Assembly (NCBI RefSeq): GCF_963966145.1
Contig: NC_091054.1
Coordinates: forward strand, 14,694,001 to 14,758,000
DNA from: Tenebrio molitor
Taxonomy: Eukaryota > Arthropoda > Insecta > Coleoptera > Tenebrionidae
DNA: 64,000 bases
Reading direction: 5' to 3'
Positions 54,279 to 64,000 of this stretch are shown piece by piece (the stretch's first letter is position 1; every line of letters begins with the position of its first letter). The position numbers were made by a program, and so were the translations under genes. The notes under the pieces are model-generated. The model was not told the DNA's origin and made no database searches. It saw only the letters and a program-made list of their open reading frames with translations.

Positions 54279-55200
54279 CATAATCAATTCATTTTTGTAA
54301 TGACGAACTAGAGTTACTAAATTTAGTAACTTTTGTCTTGTGAACACAACTTTTTACCGCGAATTTGGGCTTTTAAAACGATATAATTCTGGGACTGATA
54401 CCTGTACAGCACTTACGGAGAGTTTTATTTTAGATTAGAATTTACCGAAAAAATATCCGCCACTGCTTCTACAATTTAGTACCTACTTTTCCATTACGTT
54501 TCCATTATCTCCATGAGTAATTTCTTTTATTTTGTTAAAAGCCTTTAAAATGTGCTGCTTTGTCTGCTTGCTTACTGATACTCTATTCCCTTTTTGGAAA
54601 TTCATTCATTTTGGCAGTGACAATAATATGACAATTTAAATCTTTGCCAACTGTCTAATTTGTAGTTATTTTGTAAAAATCTAACAAAAAAAAAGTTTCA
54701 GCTATTTCGTCATTAGCAGCAGCAGCAGCAGCAATTGGTATACTTCGTCATTGACAACATGACATCTTGATTCATTTTTTTTTTGTTAGGGCTTTGAAAG
54801 TTAAATGTCATTCTAAATAATAGACATTGTAAATAAGTTTTTACAGAGTAATGGTGAAAACAAGTTTCACCAACCTAATTCAATTTGTGATTCAAAATGT
54901 GCCAGTAGTAAAAATCACCTTTAAAAATAAAACGCTACAGAGACAATTTACAATTTAGTAGTTTTGTTTCAGTTTTGGTTTGACTTATTCGACTTTGAAA
55001 ATCGGATAAGCCAATATTAACTTAAAAAATCAGAAACATTTATAGTCATTTGGTCAACGGATTATTACAAATATTTATTACATTTGACAGCTCACACTTT
55101 TTTAAATTTACGAAATAAAGTGAATTCTGTTTGAAGTAGAAGTTAAAAATATTTATAAGCATATGCGTTTATAAATAAGACAGCATAAGACAAATATGTA
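54279..55200. other. 3' flank of cathepsin copy 3 with (AGC)6 microsatellite
   Basis: (AGC)6 at 54715-54732. 54733-54857 matches 13559-13686 after copy 1. The rest has no recognised gene. Confidence 0.6.
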
Positions 55201-55436
55201 CAGTTACGGCCACGGAATTTCGTCAGTTATTTTTGTGTCAATTCGAAAAAACTAACTTGTGTAGCCTAAGCTTTATTGTCATTATGACTGACATTCAAAA
55301 TTTTTGTGACAGAAGTTCTGTCACGCACAATAAAAATCAAGATGCCACATCAAATATTCCAATGTGGGGTTAGAAATATATAAAACCTGTTTTACAGCTA
55401 GTGTCAGTTGAATGACACCGACCCTGGCCGTGACTG
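55201..55436. mobile_element. 236-bp TA-flanked MITE
   Basis: CAGTTACGGCCACGG and inverted CAGTCACGGCCAGGG ends, TA on both sides. Confidence 0.72.
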
Positions 55437-55746
55437 TACACATTTTATTCTCTGCTTTTGTTCATGTCTATATCACCTTCATGAGTTTCAATAAATACAT
55501 AGTTGGATTTAAGATTTATATTTATCACCCTTTTCTGCATTCCTGATGGCGTGAGAATCTAAGACTATAAATAAATCTGTGTGTGGTTCTAACCATGAGA
55601 TCCATTCCACAATTATTGCGTTCTTTCAGTATATTAAGGGCGGACTGTAGCATAACGAAGAGCGATAAGTTTCATTATAATATAGTGTGGAAACTTTAAC
55701 TGGAATAATAGTTATTTATGACATAGGTGGATTATTTTAGATGTTA

Positions 55747-56150
55747 CCCACGAGAGGTACACTTGATTTCAAAACTTTCGCGTACACCTATTTTTCGCTG
55801 TATTAAATCAAAAAAGTCAAAATGCCTCGACTGACAGAGCAAGACAAAGTTTTGATGCTTTCCAAATTAGAAGATGAGTGGTCCATAAGAAGTGTGGTTG
55901 CTACTCACAAGTCATAATAGGCTAAATAAAAGCCCTGTTCTACAAGTAATAAGGAAAGAAGAGGTGGGAACAAGAAGGGACCGTGAGTAGAAGACCGATC
56001 ATAATTTTTTTAATTGCTGTCAATGTCATCTTTAACCTAATCTCAAAATTACCCATTCACACTGCTTAAATTTTGCAAAATCGTTGTTACTTGATTTTGA
56101 ATGTGTACGCGAAAGTTTTGAAAGCAAGTGTACGTGTTACCTCGAGTGGG
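55747..56150 (+). mobile_element. Tc1-derived MITE
   Basis: Ends CCCACGAGAGG and CCCACTCGAGG, with GTACACTTG-TTTCAAAACT inverted repeats. A frame at 55822-55917 (MPRLTEQDKVLMLSKLEDEW) is a Tc1-like helix-turn-helix start. Block A keeps only a 15-bp trace at about 15825. Confidence 0.7.
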
Positions 56151-56329
56151 TATTACTTATTAACCTACGTATGCCATACAACGTTTTATCCAATATTCCT
56201 AAATTTTTAGATACCTAATAACATAAATTTAAAAAAATTTGTTACACAGTTTAGGACTGGTTTACAAATCTATGAGGGGCATGATGACCAACTCAATAGA
56301 CCGGGACCAATGGCTTAACGTGACTTCCG

Positions 56330-56430
56330 AATCACGAGACAGAATATAGCCTTTTTTTTTAAATTTCGCCGGAATTGAACCCTCGCGTCCCTGAGCCGAA
56401 ACGGACTCCCTTAGGCTATATTCTGCCTAA
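56330..56430 (-). repeat. Possible tRNA-like/SINE fragment in a short hairpin
   Basis: CAGAATATAGCC (about 56340) pairs with GGCTATATTCTG (about 56415). The minus strand has GGTTCAATTCCGG, close to an RNA polymerase III B box. No A box could be fixed. Confidence 0.25.
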
Positions 56431-56557
56431 TGTTATTTGTTTATAAATAACAAACAAGGTTTGAAATTTGCGTATTCCAGATTCGTAATTTTCTGTTTAA
56501 TTTCCTTGAAAATGGAAATATTTGTGCCAGATGATGTACTATAGATATGTATAGATA

Positions 56558-56971
56558 CTATCCATTTACTAAATTCCCGCACTGTCAAAGTATTTGCAAG
56601 TTGCCGCACTGCCGTTCCGAGACTAGTAATTTTTACTTTAACGTTGGCGCAAGAATTTGAAAATTCAAATTTGAAGTTAAGTTTAATAAATTCGCTTTCC
56701 TTCATTCAAAGTATTACACGAAATAACTGAACAAGAAGAAGATATGAAATGTAAAAGAATACTGTTGACGGCCAGAGAGAAGCAGGGTATTGTTAATTAT
56801 TGTTGGGAAAGAAGAGAATTAACTCTATTAACATAACCAAACTTTCTTGTTGACGTTTTTATAACTAGATTTTGTGTACAGGCAACTGAAAATGTATCTC
56901 ATCATAGGTACACTCCAAAAAAAAAATCAAAAATTTGCCACTGACAGTGCGGGAGTTTAATAAACGGATAG
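56558..56971. mobile_element. MITE with about 30-bp imperfect TIRs
   Basis: CTATCCATTTACTAAATTCC and inverted CTATCCGTTTATTAAACTCC, followed by CGCACTGTCA on both sides. No coding match inside. Confidence 0.68.
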
Positions 56972-57745
56972 ACTACGTCCACTGATAGAATGCATTTTTT
57001 TAAATATCCTTAGATAACAAAATCCCCAAACCATAACATTAAAATATTAAGAAATTATCATAGATTGTGTTGGTAATATCTTGAAGCATTCGCGCCACTG
57101 ATTCTCATTGGTTGTTACGAAACCCACGCGAAAAATAAATTATATGACATTTCAAATTTGAAAATGTCAGTTCTGTCAAAGTGGTTTAAGCATTTAGATT
57201 TGCGATTTTTCATCTTTAGAGCTTTGTTTTGCGATTCTCTGGTTTTAAAAGTTATTAGTTTTGATCATGTTGCTGTTTTGATCTGTTCCGTTGCGATTTT
57301 TTGTTGATTTATTAAAATTTGAGTGCGTGCCTCAAGAATCTAATTACAAACATCGAAAATGATACAGAGGTAATTTTTGTTCATGCATTAAATAGGAGTA
57401 CATATTAAATAATAATCTCTTGCTTGTGTTTAGCCATTTCCGAAAAAAATTGGATATTTTAATTTCAGTAGCCAGCTTTTTCGGAAATTCGAAAATGTAT
57501 TTTATTTTATTCTGTACCCTGTATTAATAAAACCTAATATATTACTCCTACTGTACTGAAGTTTTCTTTCGTCTTTCGTCTTTCCTAAGTGCAAACATGC
57601 AGAATAATAATAAAACATCACGTGTAAATCTGCTCTTTCCATTTTTTTAAATTTCGCGCCGGATCTATTTGTTGTAGCCTAGAGTGAACATTTTTAGTAA
57701 CATTTATGTCAAGCAATCTATGAGTGGACAGAGTTTAGTATACTC

Positions 57746-58441
57746 CATTCTTTATCTTGGTGAGTGGTCTTTGGGAAATTTTCAGCCGTCAAGTTGAATT
57801 TAGGGATTTTTGAAAGTTCCAATGGAAAAGTGCGTTGGTAGTTGTTGAAAAATATTCAAATATTACAATAATGTACTTACAGAGACGCCGCAAAGTCTTT
57901 CTATTGATTATTTTCTAGGTTAAATTGCTCATGATTCATATGCACAGAGATCACCGAGACATAACCTCAAACGTGTCATCTTCACATCGCATCGTTCTCT
58001 AAAATTTTAATAACTTACTCGTACTTGGGAATTTCAAAATGTTCTAGACCGGCCACACACTTTCCGGTCAAATTAGGTCCGGTTTATGGTTTAAGAATCC
58101 GGTTAATTTCTCACACCCAAACTTTTTTGCAATATTGCCCGGCACGGGACGGGAATAATGTTCGGTCGGATTGATCGACGACGGACGCCGATAATTTTCA
58201 TATCGGGAACGGTTAAATTTAAAATTTAAGAATCGATGTGTACGGTTTATATATTTACATTTCGCGACATAAGATTGTGAGATTTGGACATGAATGCTTG
58301 ACGAAGATTCTGAATTCGAATGACAGCAATGACAGTTAATATTTGATTTACACGACACACAAATTTGGTGAAAAAAGTAAAACTTACAAAGCTATCAATG
58401 ACTTGCTTGATCGCATCGACCACTCACCAAGATAAAGAATG
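57746..58441. mobile_element. MITE with perfect 24-bp TIRs
   Basis: CATTCTTTATCTTGGTGAGT and its inverse. 696 bp, no recognised coding content. Between 56990 and 57745 nothing was recognised. Confidence 0.75.
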
Positions 58442-58493
58442 AAATATAGACTACGTCCACTGATACCGGGTGATCAAGAAGGACTTTGTTTCT

Positions 58494-58679
58494 TAAAGCT
58501 TGTTTGACACGATGCTAAATTTCGTAGTAAATTTGTTAGAAAATGAGAGAGACCCTCGACAGGACCAATGAACGATCAGGATCATAGTCTGTCTTTGTCA
58601 GATCCTGATCGTTCATTGGTCCTCTCTCATTTACTAGTAAATTTTCTCAAAAATTTAGTATCGTGTCAAACAAGCTTTA
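58494..58679. repeat. 186-bp near-perfect palindrome
   Basis: TAAAGCTTGTTTGACACGAT starts the left arm and its complement ends the right arm. The centre has GACCAATGAACGATCAGGAT mirrored by ATCCTGATCGTTCATTGGTC. Stem about 80 bp with a few bulges. A lone left end of the 8065-type MITE lies just before it (58466). Confidence 0.85.
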
Positions 58680-59177
58680 GTGTATAGCAAATGGTCTGCA
58701 AACATTTGGTATAAATAGACTAAATTTAATCTTTAAGAAGATTTCAACCCTATATTGGAATGATAATTGATTTTTGCGCTGCTTGTGTTAATTTTTCTTG
58801 ACTGTATGCAAGACATTGCAGAACGATCTCGTTCACCACAATACTTTAGAGCGAATTAATCAATGACTGTAACTCCTTATGTTGATATGTGCTATATGGA
58901 TTTTATACAATTCCATTCTCGGAAGGATAAATACCTAGTTAAAATGGTCACGAACCGCCACTGGTTCTGGAAGAAGTTTTTCGCCGTCGAATCCCTTTTT
59001 AATTTGATTTGTTCACAAATGCGTTAATTAAAAAAAAACTGATTACAGGATCTTCGACTTCAACCACACCCTTCAGGACAACATTGGTCTTTAATGTCAG
59101 AACTAGAGAGTAGTAATCATTTTTTTTCCGAAATCGTCACTAAAGCAAGAGAAATATTGTTTCAGTAACTACATATA

Positions 59178-59892
59178 CCGGGTGTAGAATTGGTTTACGA
59201 GACATAGGATTTTACATGTAAAAATAAAGAGTTTCAATTATTGGCTCCCCTAACAATTTTATGGCAAAATACTTGAAATGAAAGTTAAAGAGAATTAAAA
59301 TTACTGTCTAATTTCAATCCTAGTTTTATTCTAACATCTTGTGGTACTGAAAGAAACGCAAGGAAAGAGTCAACACAAAAATACTAAAAAGTACTACTAG
59401 GCATGAAATTTTATTTCTTTCTTTAAATGGTATTACGGAGGGTCTTCTTTAAGAAACTTCCAAGCAATATTTGCTTCAGATTTCCCAGACCGACCAATTT
59501 CATCCATAGAAATAATTTGAAGAATTAGAGAAAAGTTTGAACATTTAATGGAAGATACCTTTTCATTCGTCCTGTAGTCCTGTACGAGTTCATTTGAAGG
59601 ACAGATCAAAAGAAAATTAAATAATAGTGAAACCACCCGACAAATAATTTTAGAAGTCAAATTTCATTGCTAGTACTGCTTTTTTGTGTTTTTGTCTTAA
59701 CTTTTTTCTTGCCTTTCTTTCAGTACCACAAGATGTTAGAATAAAACTAAGAGTGGAATTAGACAGTATTTTTAACTCTCTCTAACTTTCATTTTAACTA
59801 TTTTGGCATAAAATTATTAGGGGAGCCAATAATTGGATCTCCTTATTTTTACATGTAAAATCCTATGTCTCGTAAACCAATTCTACACCCGG
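59178..59892. mobile_element. 715-bp TA element with about 190-bp TIRs
   Basis: CCGGGTGTAGAATTGGTTTA and its inverse; arms extend to the AACATCTTGTGGTACTGAAA stretch on both sides. TA flanks. No coding content. Confidence 0.82.
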
Positions 59893-59894
59893 TA

Positions 59895-60609
59895 TAGTTT
59901 GATTGCATGTTACTGTTAATACATTTTTGCATAATTATTAATTAACTATTCCTTCTCTGCTCAAGTGAACAATGTGTGCTACCCACCTATCTTGATTGTG
60001 TACCCATTTTATATTAAATTAGGTTAAAATTTCACTATTTCAAAAAAAATTATGCGCACCACGGAGCTAAAGTTTTTTTATCACTACTCTCTGGTTGTAA
60101 CTCCACATTACTCATGGAAAAAAAAAACCTGTAGTGTGTCAATACACAAATAACAATTTCTTCATTTTCTGTTTGCCTTAAATGTGAATAAATAAGCTAA
60201 AGGGGTCTTTGGAAAAATTCTTACGATATTATTTTTTCAACATTCTGGAAGGCTATTTTATAGTAATTCTGGAATAAGAGGCAACGTTAACGGATACTCC
60301 TACAATTTTACAACTGCTGTTTAGAAACAATGAGGAAAAATGATATCTATTACGAAGAGATAATTCCGTAACAGTTATTTGTTCGCTGGAGTAAAGTTTC
60401 CCTTTTAAAATGGCGTATCAACGTCTTTTCTTTTGAAATTTCTCATCTTTTGTGCTAATCCGTTAAGTTAAAGTGTTTCGACTAACTTCTTATGTTAACA
60501 CTGCAGCAACATATCGGAAAACTCTTGTTCTTTTAATTTGTGTTTCAGTTAGTTTAGAGGGACAAAATTTCGTTTGACCTAATAGAAAGTAAAAAAGCAC
60601 AGTATATTT
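59895..60609. other. 3' flank of the transporter gene
   Basis: AT-rich. No exon or paired repeat recognised. Confidence 0.5.
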
Positions 60610-63600
60610 TTATAGATTTTTTGTTGCAGGTTTATTCGGCCGAAGTGGTTGATTCCAAGATTTTATAGTACCGTCGCAGAGCATCACAAAGAAAAAAACT
60701 GCTGCAGTTGTTACAAACAGGAGATACCAGTGGAACAGCTTGTATTCCTCCAGAGTTCTCTAAAAGTTGAATTTGTTTTTTATGAGTTAAAACTCGGACT
60801 TTTTACGTTACTTACATTAGGCACAACCATGTCGATGAACTGTTTAACAAATGAACCCATAACAACAGCGAGACCGTTGCAAACACCTACCAAGGAACCA
60901 GTGTAATTTGGAGATATATCCATGAAGGTCAATCTGAATCCTGGCAGCGCAAAGCCCAGCAGACTAAATGCTATTATGAAGAATGCTCCCACGAGCATAC
61001 GGTGGCATCCTGCGTACGAAGCCGTCACGAGGTAGATGGCTGGTCCCATGCATCCTGTAACGGTTGCTGTCTTATTATTGTTGTTATTATTACTCAAACC
61101 TTCCAAGAGATGAAGGGTACTCAGACTGAACTTTATCTTTACGGATATTGCTACTGATACCGGGCAAAGGAAAGGATACATCTTTCATTCCCCCCCGAGG
61201 GAGGGCGGACTTCTGAGGCTTTCCAGAGCCTTTTCAGCCACACTGACGGGAAGATTAGGGATGGGTACGGTGAGGATGGGTGCGTAAGGAAGGTGGTAGG
61301 TACTGAGGGGTGAATATTGACCCAGCATACGCCTTATCTGTGATATGAGACCTGTGCTCATATGTGATGGTGTGGGAAAAACACTAAAAAACCCAGACCA
61401 GGTCAGGCGGCACTGGGATTAGAACCCGGGACCTCTCGAGTGTGAAGTGGCGCCCTAGGCGTTTGGTCACAATGCTCGGTTAATACCGGGCAGCGTTGCG
61501 TCCTGGTATTGTTCGGGATACTCTGTCCGCTCATTGGTCGGCCAATGAACGAGCTGCGTTCGTGTCGCGTTTGGTCCCAACATTCCGATAAATAGGCGAC
61601 GTCGGCCGAAATTCGTTCACTTTCGTTCACGCTCTAAACGTGTTCGTATCGTTCACTCCTCTCCTCTACCTAAACAAAATAGATTGCAGCTCCGTAAAAG
61701 CGAGCTGGACAAAAAGACGACGTGGCTCTTTCGAGATAAGACCCAACCGGCTCATTCCTGAGTCACACCAGCATGGAAGCGACATCGGTCCACCAATCGA
61801 CACCGGCCCCGAAGATGGATTCGACCGCTCCAGAAGGCCGGTGCTAACCCTACCAAGCATTGTTTTTTATTTTTTATTTGTCCGAATTTTATGTTTTTGT
61901 CCTGCTGCACAGTCTCACATAGTGTTTTTCCTTCTTTTTGACTTCCTTCCTGCCCATCTTAGGTTCTACGGGACAGGAAAACTCAATGACCGTGATGGTC
62001 TTGCCTCGGAAGTCAAAAAGGACGATGTCCGGCTTACTCACCGAGAATTGTCTTTGTGGTCACGGAGCGAAATTATCCGCAGAGCCGCGTTATGTCGGTC
62101 TATGTGCCATAGGCAAGGATTAGGAAGGGCAGTCTGACAGCAAGTGGATCAGCGTGTCAGGATGGATCTTACACGCACGGCACAACGTGTTTGGTGTCGG
62201 TGGCTTGAAGATAGCTCGCCGATAAGCGACCGTGTTCAGAACATCAGCTTGGCATACCATGATGATCCTTCCGTCTTTGATTTTAAGCCTGCAGATTTCA
62301 TTAAGCCATACGTCAGGTCGATCCTGAGGTGTTTGAAGAACACAACTCTGTGGCTTTACACATGTGCTCTCCAAACAGAAGTTGCTCCTCGGCCTCCCTG
62401 ATATCGATATTGATATCTGGAGCCACCTGTATTTTGCGCATCCAAAGCAGCAGATGCTGGAAAACTGTTCCTTAGCTGTCTTGGAACCCTTAAAGACTCC
62501 CTGGGTGGATGGTTAGTCCTTCCCAAGAATACCTGGAGAAATTTAGTCCTTTAGCTCTTGGTCCATCACTGCTAAACAAAAATTCTTGTTTGGATAGACA
62601 TGAAATGGTTTGAACATTGGAATGGGTCCAGATATCGTCCATTATGATTTGAAACACAATTAATTTGTTTCAAATCACTGTGAGTCACAGAAGAGTGTAA
62701 AACATCACACTCGTGTGTCTGTACTGTCCAATGTTGAGTCAACCATGACAGCAGTTGTAGGAAATAAAATACGTTACAAGAACCTCGAAGGCATTGGAAT
62801 GTCACTACTGGTCTCGGTAATGACGTTACGGAAAATAATTAAACACCACTTAGATCTAGGTACCTACTAGATGTACTGTACGATTTATAATCAAATTATT
62901 TGATGAACCATCAACACGATTAACTCTTACCTACGTTTGTGCAAGCCTTTCGCATCGTGACCACATTGACGTATTCTTTGTTGATGGCCCAGTCTGAGAG
63001 AACTGCTAAACCCACTGCCGCCATTACCATGAAAAGAAAAGGCGCGGTAACCCAAAATTGTCGTACTTTGAGGGGCAACTTCAAAACGTCGTCTAGATAA
63101 TGTGTCATGTTACTTATCATGTAGAGCCATAGACACATGAAAGAAGAGACTATCACTATCAAACACCAAACGTCCAATGTAGAGAAAATGCGACAAAAAG
63201 GTATTTTTTTGTTTCTGTGATCGACGGTCCCCCCTAAAAGACAATATGAAAACTGAATAAAAGGCGGACACACGACTTACTCATCTCTATGTCGAGGTAG
63301 AATCGTTCTACCGGACCGATGTTAGGATCTACGTGTGGATTCGAGGAGGCAAGCAAGTACCAAAGCAAGAACAACCCGAGCGTCATGCCTCCATAGATGT
63401 AAAAGGGCAAACTCCAGTCGAGATGGGCGATGATTATGGCTTCGGTGCCGAAGTTGTTAATCACGGCGCCTGCCACCATCCCAATGGAAGCACAAGTTGA
63501 CAAGGTTGCTCTCTCTCTCCTGGGCACCCAATGAGCTACCATGCTCGCCGCAGCAGGCACCAATATTCCTTGGCTGAGTCCAATGATAAATGTCAGGATT

Positions 63601-64000
63601 GACAAAAAAACAGCATTGCCTTCGGTTTTTTGAATCAGAACAGGAGTGAACAGAGTACCGAGAGCAGTCAACCCAAGAGAAAGTTCCACGGGGTGCTTCA
63701 CTCCGTACTTGTCGCACACGACACCTCCAGGAATGTGAGCCAAACCGTAGCCCAGATAGAAGAATTTCATGATGCTGTCAACATCTTTCAAGTCCCAGTT
63801 GTACCTTTCGATGTGACGATCCTGCAAAACCGACGTGACAACACAAAGATATTTGCTTCGAGGTACCTTACATCAAACTGAGAATTCGTTCTCTCCCTTC
63901 GCAGGTTGACACAAACCTTGCTGTCCTTAGACTCGACGGTCACGTTTGAAGCCCTCTTGTTGGTGAAGAACGGAGCTGTGACCGTCAAACAGTTTCGAGT
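60610..64000 (-). CDS. SLC17-like MFS transporter (phosphate/sialin/vesicular glutamate type), 5' partial
   Basis: Exons on the minus strand: 64000-63872, 63821-63281, 63233-62931, 61054-60816 and 60759-60610, with GT-AG sites and phases that all agree, giving about 453 residues. Exon 1 carries a luminal loop with N-glycosylation sites (NVT). Then YLGYGLAHIPGGVVCDKYG, the SLC17 motif around the second membrane segment with its charged turn, and WVPRRERATLSTCASIGMVA, another family signature. Ten or more hydrophobic helices follow. The last exon codes YKLFHWYLLFVTTAAVFFFV and a hydrophilic tail ending ATKNL. These carriers move organic anions or phosphate with Na+ or H+; the substrate is not readable here. 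The N-terminus lies beyond the window. One intron (62930-61055) holds a LINE fragment. Confidence 0.85.
61200..62560 (-). mobile_element. LINE fragment inside a transporter intron, restriction-like endonuclease type
   Basis: The minus-strand frame has IMVCQADVLNTVAYRRAIF, then LCRACKIHPDTLIHLLSDC, a C-x2-C-x7-H-x4-C zinc-knuckle pattern. After frame breaks, IDRHNAALRIISL and PDIVLFDFRGKTITVIEFSC follow, a PD...E-x-S endonuclease-like pattern. Order fits the C-terminus of R2-like non-LTR elements, but the family differs from the other LINEs here. GC content is higher than the intron around it. About 61400-61490 has a GGTTCTAATCC box (minus), possibly a tRNA-like tail. Confidence 0.6.
62561..62930. 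other. Intron remainder of the transporter gene
   Basis: No additional exon recognised. Confidence 0.5.

Noticed and set aside
54715..54732. (AGC)6 as a functional poly-Gln coding repeat
   Set aside because: No surrounding coding frame; it lies in intergenic flank and is a simple microsatellite.
61410..61480. tRNA-like gene suggested by a GGTTCTAATCC box
   Set aside because: No cloverleaf or anticodon arm could be built; better explained as part of a retroelement tail.

Overview
The window is nuclear DNA from an insect, most likely a beetle. That placement is an inference from AT-rich intergenic DNA, spliceosomal introns of about 46-50 bp, a cluster of divergent cathepsin B-like genes, and a very dense load of insect-type transposons: Tc1/mariner relatives with a DUF4817-like head, a P element, a gypsy LTR element, and LINEs with restriction-like endonucleases. 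No bacterial, organellar or stable RNA genes were recognised. Host genes form a small minority of the sequence.

Host genes. (1) A family of cathepsin B-like proteases. One copy on the minus strand is cut by the left edge (1-545) and has Ser in place of the catalytic Cys. A decayed minus-strand copy lies at 733-1780. Three closely related plus-strand copies lie at 11.9-13.5 kb (one frameshift), 33.3-34.8 kb (intact, 374 aa) and 52.3-52.9 kb (exons 3-4 only, frameshifted). The plus-strand copies keep the C-H-N catalytic residues where exons remain, lack the His-His occluding loop, and end in a C-terminal transmembrane helix with a Lys-rich cytosolic tail. (2) A broken alanine-glyoxylate aminotransferase-like pseudogene (21.9-23.2 kb, minus). 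(3) An SLC17-like MFS transporter (60.6-64 kb, minus, 5' end outside the window), with a LINE fragment in one intron.

Layout. 0-5.2 kb: cathepsin pieces, a complete Tc1-like element and a broken zinc-finger-family ORF. 5.8-11 kb: mariner-like elements and MITEs. 11.9-13.5 kb: cathepsin copy 1. 13.7-21.6 kb: repeats, LINE and hAT remnants, a PIF/Harbinger-like MITE and a 2.0-kb solo LTR. 21.9-23.2 kb: aminotransferase pseudogene. 23.4-28.5 kb: a TIR element carrying an apparently intact P element (871-aa THAP transposase). 28.5-32.8 kb: TIR and foldback elements. 33-34.8 kb: intact cathepsin copy 2. 34.9-51.5 kb: LINE and Tc1 fragments, then a three-level nest (gypsy inside LINE inside mariner). 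52-56 kb: cathepsin copy 3 and its repeat-filled flank. 56-60 kb: MITEs and one strong palindrome. 60.6-64 kb: transporter.

How it fits together. About 8.2-15.9 kb and 36.5-56.2 kb are two copies of one ancestral block. The second has been expanded by nested insertions and has lost cathepsin exons 1-2. Several insertions can be ordered in time because the other copy preserves the empty site. The gypsy element shows 5' LTR, tRNA-Lys-like primer site, gag, a canonical -1 frameshift signal, pol, polypurine tract and 3' LTR, with 6-bp target duplications that split a LINE reading frame. The P element has perfect 33-bp ends, an 8-bp target duplication and a related empty site elsewhere in the window.
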